From: Pandoraea terrigena
GTDB lineage: Bacteria > Pseudomonadota > Gammaproteobacteria > Burkholderiales > Burkholderiaceae
Length of the DNA: 64,000 nucleotides
Assembly: GCF_902459705.1 (NCBI RefSeq)
Contig: NZ_CABPRU010000009.1
Coordinates: forward strand, 62,001-126,000
Direction: 5' to 3'
A program made the translations under genes and the position numbers. Positions 8,921-17,935 of this stretch are shown in pieces. Below the pieces are notes generated by a model that was not told the origin of the DNA, did not search any database, and saw nothing but the letters and a program-made list of their open reading frames with translations. The number at the start of each line of letters is the position of its first letter. Within the stretch, counting starts at the first letter, position 1.

Positions 8921-10812
8921 CACTCTTGCACGCGTACTTCGCGAAACATCCCCGTTTCCATATGGAAAAGCAGGTGGCAGTGGTAGGCCCAACGTCCGAG
9001 GGCGTCGGCGGTGACGCGGTAGCTTCGCTTCGAGCCGGGGGCGATATCGATCGTGTGCTTGCGCACCATGAACTTTCCGTCCTCGCCCTCCAGATCGCTC
9101 CACATGCCATGGAGATGTATCGGGTGCGTCATCATGGTGTCGTTGACCAGCACCAACCTGACCCGCTCGCCGTACTTGAGGCGAATCGGCTGCGCGTCCG
9201 CAAACTTCACGCCATCGAACGACCAGGCGAACTTTTCCATGTGACCGGTCAGGTGCAGTTCGATCGTTCGCGTCGGTTCACGCCCGTCGGGATCGGGAAA
9301 TGCACTCCTGAGATCGGCATAGGTCAACACGCGGCGTCCATTGTTGCGCAGCCCGATCCCCGGATCCGAGAGCCGCGGCGTGGGGCTCATGGCTTGCGCA
9401 TCGACCAATGGATTTCCGTTTTCCGTTGCCGGATGCGATTGCATTGCGCCCATCGCGGACATGGATCCATGATCCATGCTCGACATGTCCGCTGCTGCGC
9501 CGTGGTCCGTTCCCGACGGGCTTTCCATGCCCTGCATCGCACCTTGATCCGTGCCCGACATGCCGTCCATTGTCGGTAGGATTTCACCGTTCATGCTGGA
9601 CATATCCATGCCCGGCATGGCGTTGTGGTCCGTGGCAGACGTGCCATCCATGGTTTGTAGCGCCCCATCGTTCGCGCTCGACATGTCCATGCCGCCCATG
9701 CCCATGTCGTCCATGGTGAGCAGCGGGCGTGGATCCGGGGCGGGCACCTCGGCCGCCATGCCTTCGCGCACCGCCAGGGTGCCGCGGGCAAAGCCGGTGC
9801 GATCCATCGACTGGGCGAAGATCGTATAAGCCGAAGCTTTTTCGGGCTCGACGATCACGTCGTAGGTTTCGGCGACCGCCATCCGGAATTCATCGACGGT
9901 GACCGGATTGACGTATTGACCATCGGCAGCCACGACGGTCATCTTCAGGCCGGGGATTCGCACATCGAAATAGGTCATTGCCGACGCATTGACAAAGCGC
10001 AGGCGGATGCGCTCGCCCGGGCGAAAGATGCCCGTCCAGTTGCCGTTGGGCGCCAGGCCGTTCATCAAGTACGTGTAGGTATAGGCGCTGACGTCCGCCA
10101 GATCCGTCGGACTCATGCGCATCTCGGCCCACATCTTTCGGTCGGCAATCGTCGCGCTCCACCCTTGGGTTTTGACGTCCCGAAAGAAGTCGGCGATCGT
10201 GCGCTGGTGAAAGTTGTAGTAATTGGATTGCTTCTTGAGCTTCGCCTTGACGCGCCGCGGGTCCTCATCCGTCCAATCGGAGAGCATGACCACGTAATCC
10301 CGGTCGTAAGCGAACGGCGCCGGGTCCTTCGCGTCGATGACCAACGGGCCGTACACGCCGGTCTGCTCCTGCATAGCCGAATGGCTGTGGTACCAATAGG
10401 TGCCGTGCTGCTTCACCTTGAAGCGATACGTGAACGTTTCGCCCGCATCGATGCCGTTGAAGCTCAGTCCCGGAACCCCATCCATATTGCTCGGCAGAAG
10501 GATGCCGTGCCAGTGAATGGAGGTTTGCTCCCGAAGCTTGTTCGCGACGCGCAGGGTGACTTCATCGCCTTCGCGCCAGCGCAGGATCGGGCCGGGCAGG
10601 GTGCCGTTGATCAGCGTGGCGGTGCGCGATTGCCCCGTAATGTTGATGGGGGTCTGGCCGATATCGAGATCGAACTCGGTGCCCGCGAGCACATTGGGCT
10701 GCCCCGGACTCGAAATCGCCCAGACGGGCGGGCGCCAAAGCCCGAGCCCGCCGGCAAGGCCGGCCGCGCCCAATCCTTTCACGAAGGTCCGTCTGCCGAA
10801 ATGGGTTTGCAT
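8920..10812 (-). CDS. copA: Periplasmic multicopper oxidase CopA
   Basis: 630-residue CopA-family multicopper oxidase that detoxifies periplasmic Cu(I). The ATG at 10812 gives a Tat signal (RRTFVKGLG with a Gly/Leu-rich core); an ATG further upstream has no signal peptide in register and is rejected. Copper-ligand motifs are in order: HWHG, YWYHSHS, HPIHLHG near the C-terminus, and [14 protein letters not shown] for the T1/T2-T3 sites. Between domains lies a long Met/Asp/His-rich insert with tandem repeats (9532-9693), as in CopA proteins that bind extra copper. First gene of copABCD-RS. Confidence 0.95.
   Translation of the reverse strand: MQTHFGRRTFVKGLGAAGLAGGLGLWRPPVWAISSPGQPNVLAGTEFDLDIGQTPINITGQSRTATLINGTLPGPILRWREGDEVTLRVANKLREQTSIHWHGILLPSNMDGVPGLSFNGIDAGETFTYRFKVKQHGTYWYHSHSAMQEQTGVYGPLVIDAKDPAPFAYDRDYVVMLSDWTDEDPRRVKAKLKKQSNYYNFHQRTIADFFRDVKTQGWSATIADRKMWAEMRMSPTDLADVSAYTYTYLMNGLAPNGNWTGIFRPGERIRLRFVNASAMTYFDVRIPGLKMTVVAADGQYVNPVTVDEFRMAVAETYDVIVEPEKASAYTIFAQSMDRTGFARGTLAVREGMAAEVPAPDPRPLLTMDDMGMGGMDMSSANDGALQTMDGTSATDHNAMPGMDMSSMNGEILPTMDGMSGTDQGAMQGMESPSGTDHGAAADMSSMDHGSMSAMGAMQSHPATENGNPLVDAQAMSPTPRLSDPGIGLRNNGRRVLTYADLRSAFPDPDGREPTRTIELHLTGHMEKFAWSFDGVKFADAQPIRLKYGERVRLVLVNDTMMTHPIHLHGMWSDLEGEDGKFMVRKHTIDIAPGSKRSYRVTADALGRWAYHCHLLFHMETGMFREVRVQE
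9532..9693 (-). repeat. Two tandem 81-bp units coding a Met-rich copper-binding insert in copA
   Basis: Each unit codes about 27 residues beginning GMDMSS, with an internal TMDG and ending near AMP/AMQ. A third, degraded unit follows. The repeats are recognisable in protein (MDM, MDG, TDHNAM) and diverged in DNA. They belong to the Met/His-rich linker of CopA. Confidence 0.7.
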
Positions 10813-10858
10813 GTATCCGTATCCGATTGTCTCGACAACGCCGTATGGATCGACGCCC

Positions 10859-10878
10859 GTCCCTCGGTACCGAGGGAC
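10859..10878. promoter_or_regulatory. Perfect 20-bp palindrome in the copA leader
   Basis: GTCCCTCGGTACCGAGGGAC is fully self-complementary. It lies about 47 bp upstream of the copA ATG, between the copA start and the CopR box. As RNA it would form a stem; as DNA it could be a second operator. A CGGTACC core recurs at 10888-10894. Confidence 0.5.
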
Positions 10879-10948
10879 TTGCCCGGTCGGTACCTTGCGG
10901 TAGGGTGCGAGATTATCCGGGTGCTGCCATCGATAACATGACGGCAAG

Positions 10949-10964
10949 ATGACGAATTTGTCAT
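10949..10964. promoter_or_regulatory. CusR/CopR-type box upstream of copA
   Basis: Read on the minus strand the site is ATGACAAATTCGTCAT. It differs at one position from the ATGACAA-NN-TTGTCAT core known for CusR/CopR operators. It is 137 bp upstream of the copA ATG and on the same strand as the downstream copR/copS pair, so autoregulation of the whole operon is the simple reading. Confidence 0.75.
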
Positions 10965-11055
10965 GATCGAGACACCCGCGGGAAGATGATGCGCGAGCGT
11001 CATTGCCCGCACGGGTCAGCGGGTGACCCGTGCGGTGCCTGCCAGGTACCCAGCC

Positions 11056-12426
11056 TCAGCCTCGACGGGCGGCCCAGATCGTCTTGCGGTTCAGCAGCAG
11101 CGGAATGACACCGATGACAATGCCACCCATCCCGACGATATTGGTGGCCCAGTCGAAGGTCGGGATGCTATAGATCGCGATGAAGAAGAGGAAAAGCCCG
11201 CTGGCCACCGGCCAGACGACGTGGGTCACGGCGGCCCACGGCCCCTGCGTCAGCACCTTGCGGTAGTACCAGCCGCAGGCGAGTCCAGTCAGTCCGAGGT
11301 AGAAGCAGATCTGGAAGCCGATGGCGGTAATCGAATCCTGCAGGATCACGTTGATGGTTGGCAGATAAGACGACAGGAACAGCAGGGCCAGCCCGATGAT
11401 CCAGATGAAGAAGATGGCGACGTGCGGCGTTTGCCAACGCGGATGCAGTCGCGCGTAGCGATGGTGGAGAGCACCGTCGCGGCTCTTGGCGAAGAGTGTG
11501 CGCGTGAACTGCAGCATCTGCGTCTCGACCGTTCCCACCGTGCTCAGCAACACCGCGATGATCGCGACGTAGCCCCAGGTCGGCCCGAACAGCTTCTCGG
11601 CAATGGCGAAGATGATATTGGTGTTGTAGTGCTGAATCTCGGCGTCCGACAGCCCCAGCAGGGCGATGACGATGAAGACGAGGAAGAACACCATCAGGAA
11701 CACCATCGACCAGAACGCGGCCCGGCCGGGGATGCGGTTCGCGTCACGCGTCTCCTCGCTGAGGTTCATGGTCACGTCCCAGCCGTAAAAGAAGAAGATC
11801 GCCACCAATGCGCCACTGGCGAACTGTGTGGGCGTGAACGCGAAGGGCGAGAACCAGTTCCACGAGAACGCGTGCTGTTGCACGTGCGGGAACACGAAAA
11901 AACTCGCGACGATGATCACCAGCAGGATGACGCCCTCGATGATGGTCATCATCACCTGGACGTAACTGGTGAGCTTGACGCCCTTGACGACGATCGCACT
12001 GACAATCGTGAGCCACGCGGCCGCGATCAGCGTCACGTAGTGCACGTTATTCATCATGGGGCGATCAAAGATGAGCAGCGTGGCATTGGCGGCGGGAATC
12101 ATGGCGGACACCATGAACACGCAACACAGCACCAGAAGCGCCCAGCCGGCAAAGAAGCCGAGCGTACGCCCGAAGACCATGCTCACCCACGAGTAGGAGG
12201 TGCCGGCACTGGCCAGGGCGCGGTTCATGTTGATGAACGCGTACGCGATGCCAAACATGATCAGCCCGCACACCAGGATGCTCGCCGGCGAGAGCGTGCC
12301 GGACGTCCCGATGATGGTCGACGTCGTGATCTCGACACTGTAGGCCGGCGCAGTGCCGGCGATGCCCATGATCACGGATTCGACGATGCCCAGCGAATCG
12401 GCGTTGAGCTTGGCGGGTTGGTCCAT
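11056..12426 (-). CDS. APC-superfamily amino-acid permease
   Basis: 456 residues with about 12 membrane helices and the APC-family N-terminal signature (MGIAGTAPAYSVEITTSTI) with the unwound TM1 Gly-rich motif. Loop motifs such as ATSYSWVSMVFG-like (GTSYSWVS) also fit. It probably imports an amino acid or polyamine by H+ symport in the inner membrane; the substrate cannot be deduced. It stands alone: the copper operon downstream and the LysR gene 237 bp upstream are both on the same strand, without overlaps. Confidence 0.85.
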   Translation of the reverse strand: MDQPAKLNADSLGIVESVIMGIAGTAPAYSVEITTSTIIGTSGTLSPASILVCGLIMFGIAYAFINMNRALASAGTSYSWVSMVFGRTLGFFAGWALLVLCCVFMVSAMIPAANATLLIFDRPMMNNVHYVTLIAAAWLTIVSAIVVKGVKLTSYVQVMMTIIEGVILLVIIVASFFVFPHVQQHAFSWNWFSPFAFTPTQFASGALVAIFFFYGWDVTMNLSEETRDANRIPGRAAFWSMVFLMVFFLVFIVIALLGLSDAEIQHYNTNIIFAIAEKLFGPTWGYVAIIAVLLSTVGTVETQMLQFTRTLFAKSRDGALHHRYARLHPRWQTPHVAIFFIWIIGLALLFLSSYLPTINVILQDSITAIGFQICFYLGLTGLACGWYYRKVLTQGPWAAVTHVVWPVASGLFLFFIAIYSIPTFDWATNIVGMGGIVIGVIPLLLNRKTIWAARRG

Positions 12427-12663
12427 AGGCGTGCGGTTCTAGTCTAGGTTGACACGGATGGATCGACGTTTTACTCCATGCGGGATGTCCAGGCAAGAGG
12501 GGGGATGCCATTCTTGCGTTTACCGTTGTTTTCTCCCGTGCCGCCGCGTCGCCATCGACTTGGCACCGACAATCGACCGGTCCTTGCCTTCCCGACGGCC
12601 GACCGCGGTTCACTTGGGCGCAGGGTCGACTGGATCACCCCCTGAATTGGATCTATCGCAACG

Positions 12664-13584
12664 TTATCGACGCCATGGCGGCGGGTCGAAGGCACGCTTC
12701 GCCGTTTCGAGAAACACCCGCTGACGGCTCGAAAGTCCATGGCGCGTTGGCACCAGCGCCATGATGGGGGCGGGCTCCAGGCGCCATTCCGGCAGTATGC
12801 GAACCAGTTTGCCGGCGGCAATCAGTCGCGCGGCATCCCACTCGGACCGCTCCATCATGCCAAGTCCGGCGGCGGCCCAATCGCGGATGACCGTGCCGTC
12901 GTTGGACGACAATGTCCCGGTCACTCGGATCGTGGTGGCCTTGTTTGTTGCTGTTCCGCGATCGTTATTACGCATGAATCGCAAGTGCGTGGCGTCATCG
13001 TCGTTCTCTCGCAAGCCTAGGTATTCGTACCTGACGAGCTCGGATGGATGCTCGACTGCCCGCAGGCGGCGCGCGAAAGCGGGGGACGCGCAGAGATAGC
13101 GTTCGTTGGGCGCCAAGTAATGACCGACCCAAGACGACGCCCTGACGTTGCCGATGGAAATAACGACGTCCGCGCCGGAAGCTGCGGTGAGCGGACTATC
13201 GGCGAGAACAAGCGACATCGAAAGGCCCGGGTGCTCCCGATGAAGCTCGCGAACCAACGGTGCCATGTGCGCGCGACCAAAGCCAAACGGCGCCACGATC
13301 CGAAGATTGCCTGTGAGGTTGCCCGGTTCTCCTGAAACTTGGGACGGGATTGCGTCGATACGCTCCAGAAGTTCAGACGCTTCATGTTGTAATCGCTGGC
13401 CCTCGTCGGTCAGGGAGATGCCTCTTGCGCCGCGTACCGCAAGGCGGACCCCCAGGCGCTCTTCCAGGCGCTGCAGGCGGACCGTGACCGCCGGCGGCGT
13501 CAGGTTCAGCAGACGCGCCGCGGCGGCGAGCGATCGCGACGCGCCCAGGGCACGGAACAGGCGTAGATCGTCCAGGTCGATCAT
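12664..13584 (-). CDS. LysR-family transcriptional regulator
   Basis: 306 residues from the ATG at 13584 (MIDLDDLRLFRAL), which has AAAGGTGA six bases upstream; a longer in-frame start adds 27 unconserved residues. The N-terminal winged HTH (about 1-62: SLAAAARLLNLTPPAVTVRLQRLEERLG) is followed by a periplasmic-binding-protein-like effector domain. The target is not obvious: no divergent gene begins within 600 bp, and the nearest candidate is the permease downstream on the same strand. A role in controlling that permease is only a guess. Confidence 0.88.
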   Translation of the reverse strand: MIDLDDLRLFRALGASRSLAAAARLLNLTPPAVTVRLQRLEERLGVRLAVRGARGISLTDEGQRLQHEASELLERIDAIPSQVSGEPGNLTGNLRIVAPFGFGRAHMAPLVRELHREHPGLSMSLVLADSPLTAASGADVVISIGNVRASSWVGHYLAPNERYLCASPAFARRLRAVEHPSELVRYEYLGLRENDDDATHLRFMRNNDRGTATNKATTIRVTGTLSSNDGTVIRDWAAAGLGMMERSEWDAARLIAAGKLVRILPEWRLEPAPIMALVPTRHGLSSRQRVFLETAKRAFDPPPWRR

Positions 13585-14193
13585 TAAGTCACCTTTAATC
13601 TCATGGTCCCGCGATATTACACAGGACAGAATCCAGGCGGCGCGTTTGCGAGGACATCGGTCCATTCTCCATGGCGAGGAGCTGATTCAAGGGCGACTCT
13701 CGCACTGGGCACCGGCCTTTTGATAAGACTTTCCTGCTGCTGTCGTCACCGGAAAGCCAGCCGACGCCGGTTCTGCCCCGGTGACTTGCTCGCAAGGCCC
13801 CCAGTGTGTTGATCCGCGCGATCAGCGAGACGTCCGTGCCGCCGTTCCCGTCGGATTTTCGAGGTGGGGGCTGTGCGTTCTGCGCTCACTTATGCCATCA
13901 CCTCCTGATCGACAACACCCTCCCGGGCGAGGTTTTTCCACTTTCAAACGGTTCGGCCTTGTCTTGTGGGCTGGATCACTGTGAACGCCGTCAGGAACGC
14001 TCCAACACATTCTGTATCGATCGATATATAATTACTCCCGGTGTGTTGCAACCGAGCGTTCGAACGCGCAACGCCATTGCCCGTGGATGGACGCATGGTC
14101 GTTCACGAGCCTGCGCGGTAGGCGCGACATGGGACTGACGAGTCGATGCCGCAACCCTCCCGCAATCCACGTATCCATCAAGGTATCCCTGAA
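13585..14193. other. 609-bp intergenic region between LysR and SDR genes
   Basis: No convincing gene is seen: short frames here have no Shine-Dalgarno, no recognisable protein and scrambled base composition. It holds the LysR ribosome-binding site at its left end, an ATTAA-N7-TTAAT inverted repeat around 13583-13599, and the TetR-type operator at 14014-14031. The middle is lower in coding bias than the flanks and may be gene decay (inference). Confidence 0.5.
14014..14031. promoter_or_regulatory. TetR-type operator before the SDR gene
   Basis: GTATCGATCGATATATAA contains the perfect 12-bp palindrome TATCGATCGATA (14015-14026). Nearly the same sequence lies in front of the adjacent tetR-type gene (15613-15631, opposite strand), so both are probably bound by that repressor. 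Confidence 0.65.
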
Positions 14194-14913
14194 ATGAAAC
14201 GAACTTTCCTGATCACTGGCGCAAGCAAAGGCATTGGCCGCGCACTTAGCGAGCGTCTTGCCGCGGCGGGCCATCATGTCGTCGGTCTCTCACGCAGTGC
14301 AAACGACGCAACCTTCCCGGGCACGCTTGTTTCCGTCGATTTGACGGATCGACAAGCCACAACCAATGTCCTCAACGATTTGGCGCAGCGCTTCGCCTTC
14401 GACGGCGTGGTAAACAATGTCGGGTTCATTGAACTCTCCCCGCTCGGCTCGATTGACCTCGATGGCCTTGATAACGCGATGCGAGAGAACCTTGCGCCCG
14501 CCGTACAGACGGTCCAGGCTTTGCTGCCCGGGATGAAGGCGAGGGGGTGGGGGCGCATCGTCAATCTGTCCAGTCTCGTGGTCCTGGGCGTTGCAAAACG
14601 ATCGACCTATGCGGCGGCGAAAGCCGCAATGATCAGTTTTACGCGAACCTGGGCCTTGGAGTTGGCCGAGACGGGTATCACCGTGAACGCCGTAGCCCCG
14701 GGTCCGACAGAAACCGAAATGTTTCGTGCCAACACGCTGCCGGGCAGCGAAGCCGAGCAGCGCTTTCTCTCGCTCGTTCCGATGAAACGGTTCGGACGCC
14801 CCGAAGAGTTGGCCGCCACTGTGGCGTTCCTTCTCGGTGAAGACGCCGGTTTCATGACGGGACAGACACTGTTTGTCGACGGTGGGGCATCGATCGGGCG
14901 CGCGATGATCTAG
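14194..14913 (+). CDS. Short-chain dehydrogenase/reductase (SDR)
   Basis: 239 residues from the ATG at 14194 (MKRTFLITGASKG). A Rossmann fold with the TGxxxGIG cofactor motif at about 8-15, NNVG near 85, catalytic Ser (NLSSL), YAAAK for Tyr/Lys, and the PGPTETEM loop. It reduces or oxidises a carbonyl/alcohol with NAD(P)H; FabG-like, but the substrate is unknown. The convergent TetR gene 66 bp downstream and the shared operator upstream suggest induction by a small molecule that may be its substrate. Confidence 0.88.
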   Translation: MKRTFLITGASKGIGRALSERLAAAGHHVVGLSRSANDATFPGTLVSVDLTDRQATTNVLNDLAQRFAFDGVVNNVGFIELSPLGSIDLDGLDNAMRENLAPAVQTVQALLPGMKARGWGRIVNLSSLVVLGVAKRSTYAAAKAAMISFTRTWALELAETGITVNAVAPGPTETEMFRANTLPGSEAEQRFLSLVPMKRFGRPEELAATVAFLLGEDAGFMTGQTLFVDGGASIGRAMI

Positions 14914-14979
14914 CCATTCTCTGTACGGCCGGCGTTACCCGCGCATCGCCGCCGGTAACGCCTTCGCCAATTGAACGGT

Positions 14980-15582
14980 TCAATCGATGCTCAGGGGGCG
15001 CAGTCCGAGTTGTGTCAGGGCCGGTGACACCGCCCCGACAAGCCAATCGCGTTCAGGATGAATGCGCGCGATCACGCGAACGCCGAGCAAAACGGCCAGC
15101 AGATGATGGGCAGCCTGCCTCGCGTCGAGGTCGGGGCGAAGTTCGCCGGAGCGCTGGCCCGCGTCAATGTTGCGAAGGAAGAACTCGGTAAGGTGCGTCA
15201 GTTCTTCGGTAATGGCCCCGCGTAATTCCAAATCCCCGGGCGCCGCCTCGAGCGCCGAGTTCACCATCAGACAGCCACGTTGCTCCCTGTCGTCGAGCGA
15301 TCGTTGAACAACGTCGGTAAAAAAGTCCGTCAGCGCCGTCCCAGGCGTCGCTGTGGATTCATGCCGCGAAATACGCTCGCGCAGCGTCTGGTTCAAATAG
15401 TGATCCAGCACACGAAGGAATAGGGTGCGTTTGTCGCCGAATGCATTGTAGAGACTCGGCTGTGTGAGTCCCGTCGCCTTCACCAGGTCACGCGTCGACG
15501 TCGCTTCATAGCCGCGCGCCCAAAAAGCATCGCGGGCAGCATTGAGGACATCCGCCGGATCGAATCCGCGTGGGCGGCCCAT
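14980..15582 (-). CDS. TetR/AcrR-family repressor
   Basis: 200 residues. The N-terminal HTH (about 8-50: ARGYEATSTRDLVKATGLTQPSLYNAFGDKRTLF) is typical of the TetR family; the C-terminal domain resembles the AefR/YxaF-like group. It is convergent with the SDR gene. Matching operator sequences lie before both genes, consistent with autoregulation and repression of the SDR gene. The ligand is unknown. Confidence 0.9.
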   Translation of the reverse strand: MGRPRGFDPADVLNAARDAFWARGYEATSTRDLVKATGLTQPSLYNAFGDKRTLFLRVLDHYLNQTLRERISRHESTATPGTALTDFFTDVVQRSLDDREQRGCLMVNSALEAAPGDLELRGAITEELTHLTEFFLRNIDAGQRSGELRPDLDARQAAHHLLAVLLGVRVIARIHPERDWLVGAVSPALTQLGLRPLSID

Positions 15583-15612
15583 ACACAGCTCCCGATTGAG
15601 TGGAAAACGATA

Positions 15613-15631
15613 TTTTATATCAATCGATACG
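15613..15631. promoter_or_regulatory. TetR-type operator before its own gene
   Basis: On the minus strand it reads CGTATCGATTGATATAAAA, matching the site at 14014-14031 in 16 of 18 aligned positions. The dyad core TATCAATCGATA is at 15618-15629. It starts 31 bp upstream of the TetR ATG. Confidence 0.65.
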
Positions 15632-15800
15632 AAATGACGATCTGCCAGGGGGATCGGTTAAAAAAGACTTTGAATTTATCTGCAAAATCAATTATATTCC
15701 AAGTCAGAAACATGCGAATCGCTTAAGCCGACTGTAGCTCGTGCAGGGCATGTCGGGCGCCACCGGATGCCGGCCGCCAGGCGTGCCCAAATTTTCGGCC

Positions 15801-15815
15801 ATTTATCTGATAAAT
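15801..15815. promoter_or_regulatory. Candidate MarR operator before the DHA2 exporter
   Basis: ATTTATCTGATAAAT is a perfect 15-bp dyad centred about 45 bp upstream of the exporter ATG. Its half-site TTATCTGA recurs twice before the marR gene (17447-17454 and, inverted, 17475-17482), and ATTTATCTG occurs again near 15674. Confidence 0.6.
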
Positions 15816-15852
15816 CAAATAGTGTTTTATCAATCATAGCCTGAGGTTGATC

Positions 15853-17415
15853 ATGACCCCGTCCAGCGCTACCGGCGCGCCTGCACCCCTCACTGGCGCG
15901 CGCTTTGCGATCGGCACGTTCGCCGTCGCGCTCGCCACCTTCATGAATGTTCTCGACTCGTCCATCGCAAACGTTGCGATTCCGACACTCTCGGGCAATC
16001 TGGGCGTGTCGGTAGACGAGGGGACATGGGTGATCACGCTCTTTGCCGCGGCAAACGCGGTCTCGATTCCGCTGACGGGCTGGCTGACGCAGCGCGTTGG
16101 ACAGGTGCGGTTGTTTGTCTGGGCGATTTTGCTGTTCGTCCTTTCCTCTGCGGCATGTGGCCTTGCACCGAACCTGATGTTCCTTCTCGCTGCGCGCGTG
16201 GTGCAAGGGGCGGTGGCCGGCCCGCTTGTGCCGTTGTCTCAGGCCTTGCTACTGGCGTCGTTCCCAAAGGACAAGAGCGCCAGCGCGCTCTCGCTATGGG
16301 CGATGACCGCAACCGTCGGGCCGATCGCGGGGCCAGCGCTTGGCGGATGGATTACCGATAGCTACAGTTGGTCGTGGATTTTCTACATCAACATCCCCGT
16401 TGGCCTGTTCGCGGCGGCGGCGATCTGGGCGATCTACCGCGAACACGAAACGCCGCCCCGAAAGTTGCCCATCGACAAAGTCGGTCTCGTCTCGCTGATT
16501 GTCTGGGTCGGATCGCTGCAAATCATGCTGGACAAGGGAAAGGATCTTGACTGGTTCGATTCGCCGATCATCTGGGCGCTTGGGGTGATGGCGCTCGTCT
16601 CGTTTGCGTTCTTCCTCATATGGGAGCTGACCGAGGAACGACCCATCGTCGATCTACGACTGTTTCAAGGCCGAAATTTCCTGGGTGGGACGGTGGCGAT
16701 CTCGGTCGCCTACGCGGTGTTTTTCGCAAATCTCGTCATCCTGCCGCAGTGGATACAAGGATCCCTTGGCTACCCCGCGATCGATGCGGGACTGGTCACG
16801 GCGCCGCTGGGCATCTTTGCCGTCATGCTGGCGCCAATCATGGGGCGCGTCATGCCACGCTCAGATATGCGGGTTCTCGCAACCCTCGCCTTCATCGGCT
16901 TCGCAGGCGTGTTCTATATGCGCGCGCACTACACCACCGATATCGATCGCTTCAGCCTCGTGCTTCCCACGCTGCTGCAGGGCATTCCTACCGCGTTGTT
17001 CTTCACACCGCTGACAGCCATCATCCTGTCGGGATTGCCCCCGGAAAAGATTCCCGCTGCGGCGGGCTTATCGAACTTCGCGAGGATCTTCGCGGGTGCC
17101 GTGGGAACGTCGCTGGTCGCTACCGGCTGGAACGACCGGACCGTTTTACATCACGCTCGTCTGGCAGAACAAGCGAGCATCAATCATCCAGCGTTCGTCG
17201 ACACGCTCGACAAATTGCAAACCGCTGCGGGCGCGGGCACACCGAAAGCGCTCGCGCTGCTCGAGCGCGCCTTGAATGCGCAAGCGACGATCCTGGGATT
17301 GAACGACATTTTCTGGCTGTCGTCGGTCATCTTCATCGTCATCATTCCGTTGATCTGGGTCACCCGGCCAATGAAATGGGCAGGGGCGGGCGCTGCCGGC
17401 GCCGCAGGGCACTAA
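15853..17415 (+). CDS. DHA2-family (EmrB/QacA type) multidrug MFS exporter
   Basis: About 520 residues with 14 predicted membrane helices. The ATG at 15853 has TGAGG (15842-15846) six bases upstream; a TTG two codons earlier is not preferred. Family motifs include LDSSIANVAIPTLSG in TM1 and the WVITLFAAANAVSIPLTGWL region. GPALGGWI at the motif C (antiporter) position follows, with INIPVG next to TM6. It exports toxic compounds in exchange for protons across the inner membrane. No EmrA-type adaptor or outer-membrane factor is adjacent. The MarR gene 79 bp downstream is the likely regulator. Confidence 0.9.
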   Translation: MTPSSATGAPAPLTGARFAIGTFAVALATFMNVLDSSIANVAIPTLSGNLGVSVDEGTWVITLFAAANAVSIPLTGWLTQRVGQVRLFVWAILLFVLSSAACGLAPNLMFLLAARVVQGAVAGPLVPLSQALLLASFPKDKSASALSLWAMTATVGPIAGPALGGWITDSYSWSWIFYINIPVGLFAAAAIWAIYREHETPPRKLPIDKVGLVSLIVWVGSLQIMLDKGKDLDWFDSPIIWALGVMALVSFAFFLIWELTEERPIVDLRLFQGRNFLGGTVAISVAYAVFFANLVILPQWIQGSLGYPAIDAGLVTAPLGIFAVMLAPIMGRVMPRSDMRVLATLAFIGFAGVFYMRAHYTTDIDRFSLVLPTLLQGIPTALFFTPLTAIILSGLPPEKIPAAAGLSNFARIFAGAVGTSLVATGWNDRTVLHHARLAEQASINHPAFVDTLDKLQTAAGAGTPKALALLERALNAQATILGLNDIFWLSSVIFIVIIPLIWVTRPMKWAGAGAAGAAGH

Positions 17416-17445
17416 TCGCCTCGCAGGTGACGCTTCTCACTTGAC

Positions 17446-17483
17446 GTTATCTGACGATGCATCTATTGTAAAAATCAGATAAC
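17446..17483. promoter_or_regulatory. Inverted TTATCTGA half-sites before the marR gene
   Basis: GTTATCTGA (17446-17454) and TCAGATAAC (17475-17483) are exact 9-bp inverted repeats, 20 bp apart, ending about 11 bp before the MarR ATG. They share the half-site of the dyad upstream of the exporter, suggesting autoregulation. Confidence 0.55.
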
Positions 17484-17494
17484 TGGAGCATGCG

Positions 17495-17935
17495 ATGGAC
17501 CACTATAGCGCGACGAACTTCAGACTGACGCAAAGCATTGGATTCCTGCTGACCAAGGCACGCAACCTCTTATCTGCAGAGGTGGATGCCGGACTCAAGG
17601 AACTCGACATCTCCAGTCAACAAATGGGCATTTTGCTTTCATTGCAGCGCGGTATTGCCGCGACCCCGTTCGAACTGTCGCGTCTGCTCGGCATCGATAC
17701 CGGACTCATGACCCGTATGCTCGACAAGCTGGAGGCAAGGGGGCTGCTGGGTCGATCACGCAGCGTCGAGGACCGCCGTGTCGTCAATCTCCGGTTGACG
17801 ACAGCCGGCGAAACCATGGCGGCCCGGATTCCCGAGATCGTACCGCCAGTGCTCAATGCACGGCTACGGAACTTCAGCGAGTCGGAGTTTGAGGAACTGA
17901 AGCGGCTGTTGACGAAGTTCGTGGGGGATGAATAA
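17495..17935 (+). CDS. MarR-family transcriptional regulator
   Basis: 146 residues; winged helix in the middle (FELSRLLGIDTGLMTRMLDKLEARGLL and the wing RSVEDRRVVNLRLT), flanked by dimerisation helices. GGAG precedes the ATG at good spacing. It probably represses the exporter upstream and itself through TTATCTGA half-sites, being released by a phenolic or drug-like ligand (family knowledge plus inference). Confidence 0.92.
   Translation: MDHYSATNFRLTQSIGFLLTKARNLLSAEVDAGLKELDISSQQMGILLSLQRGIAATPFELSRLLGIDTGLMTRMLDKLEARGLLGRSRSVEDRRVVNLRLTTAGETMAARIPEIVPPVLNARLRNFSESEFEELKRLLTKFVGDE

Noticed and set aside
11023-12447. A 474-codon plus-strand frame opposite the permease
   Set aside because: Composition is dominated by Asp/His/Arg/Gln, the complement of membrane-helix codons; a typical shadow.
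13601-14138. Several frames of 60-110 codons between the LysR and SDR genes
   Set aside because: None has a ribosome-binding site or protein-like composition, and the best one spans the TetR operator.
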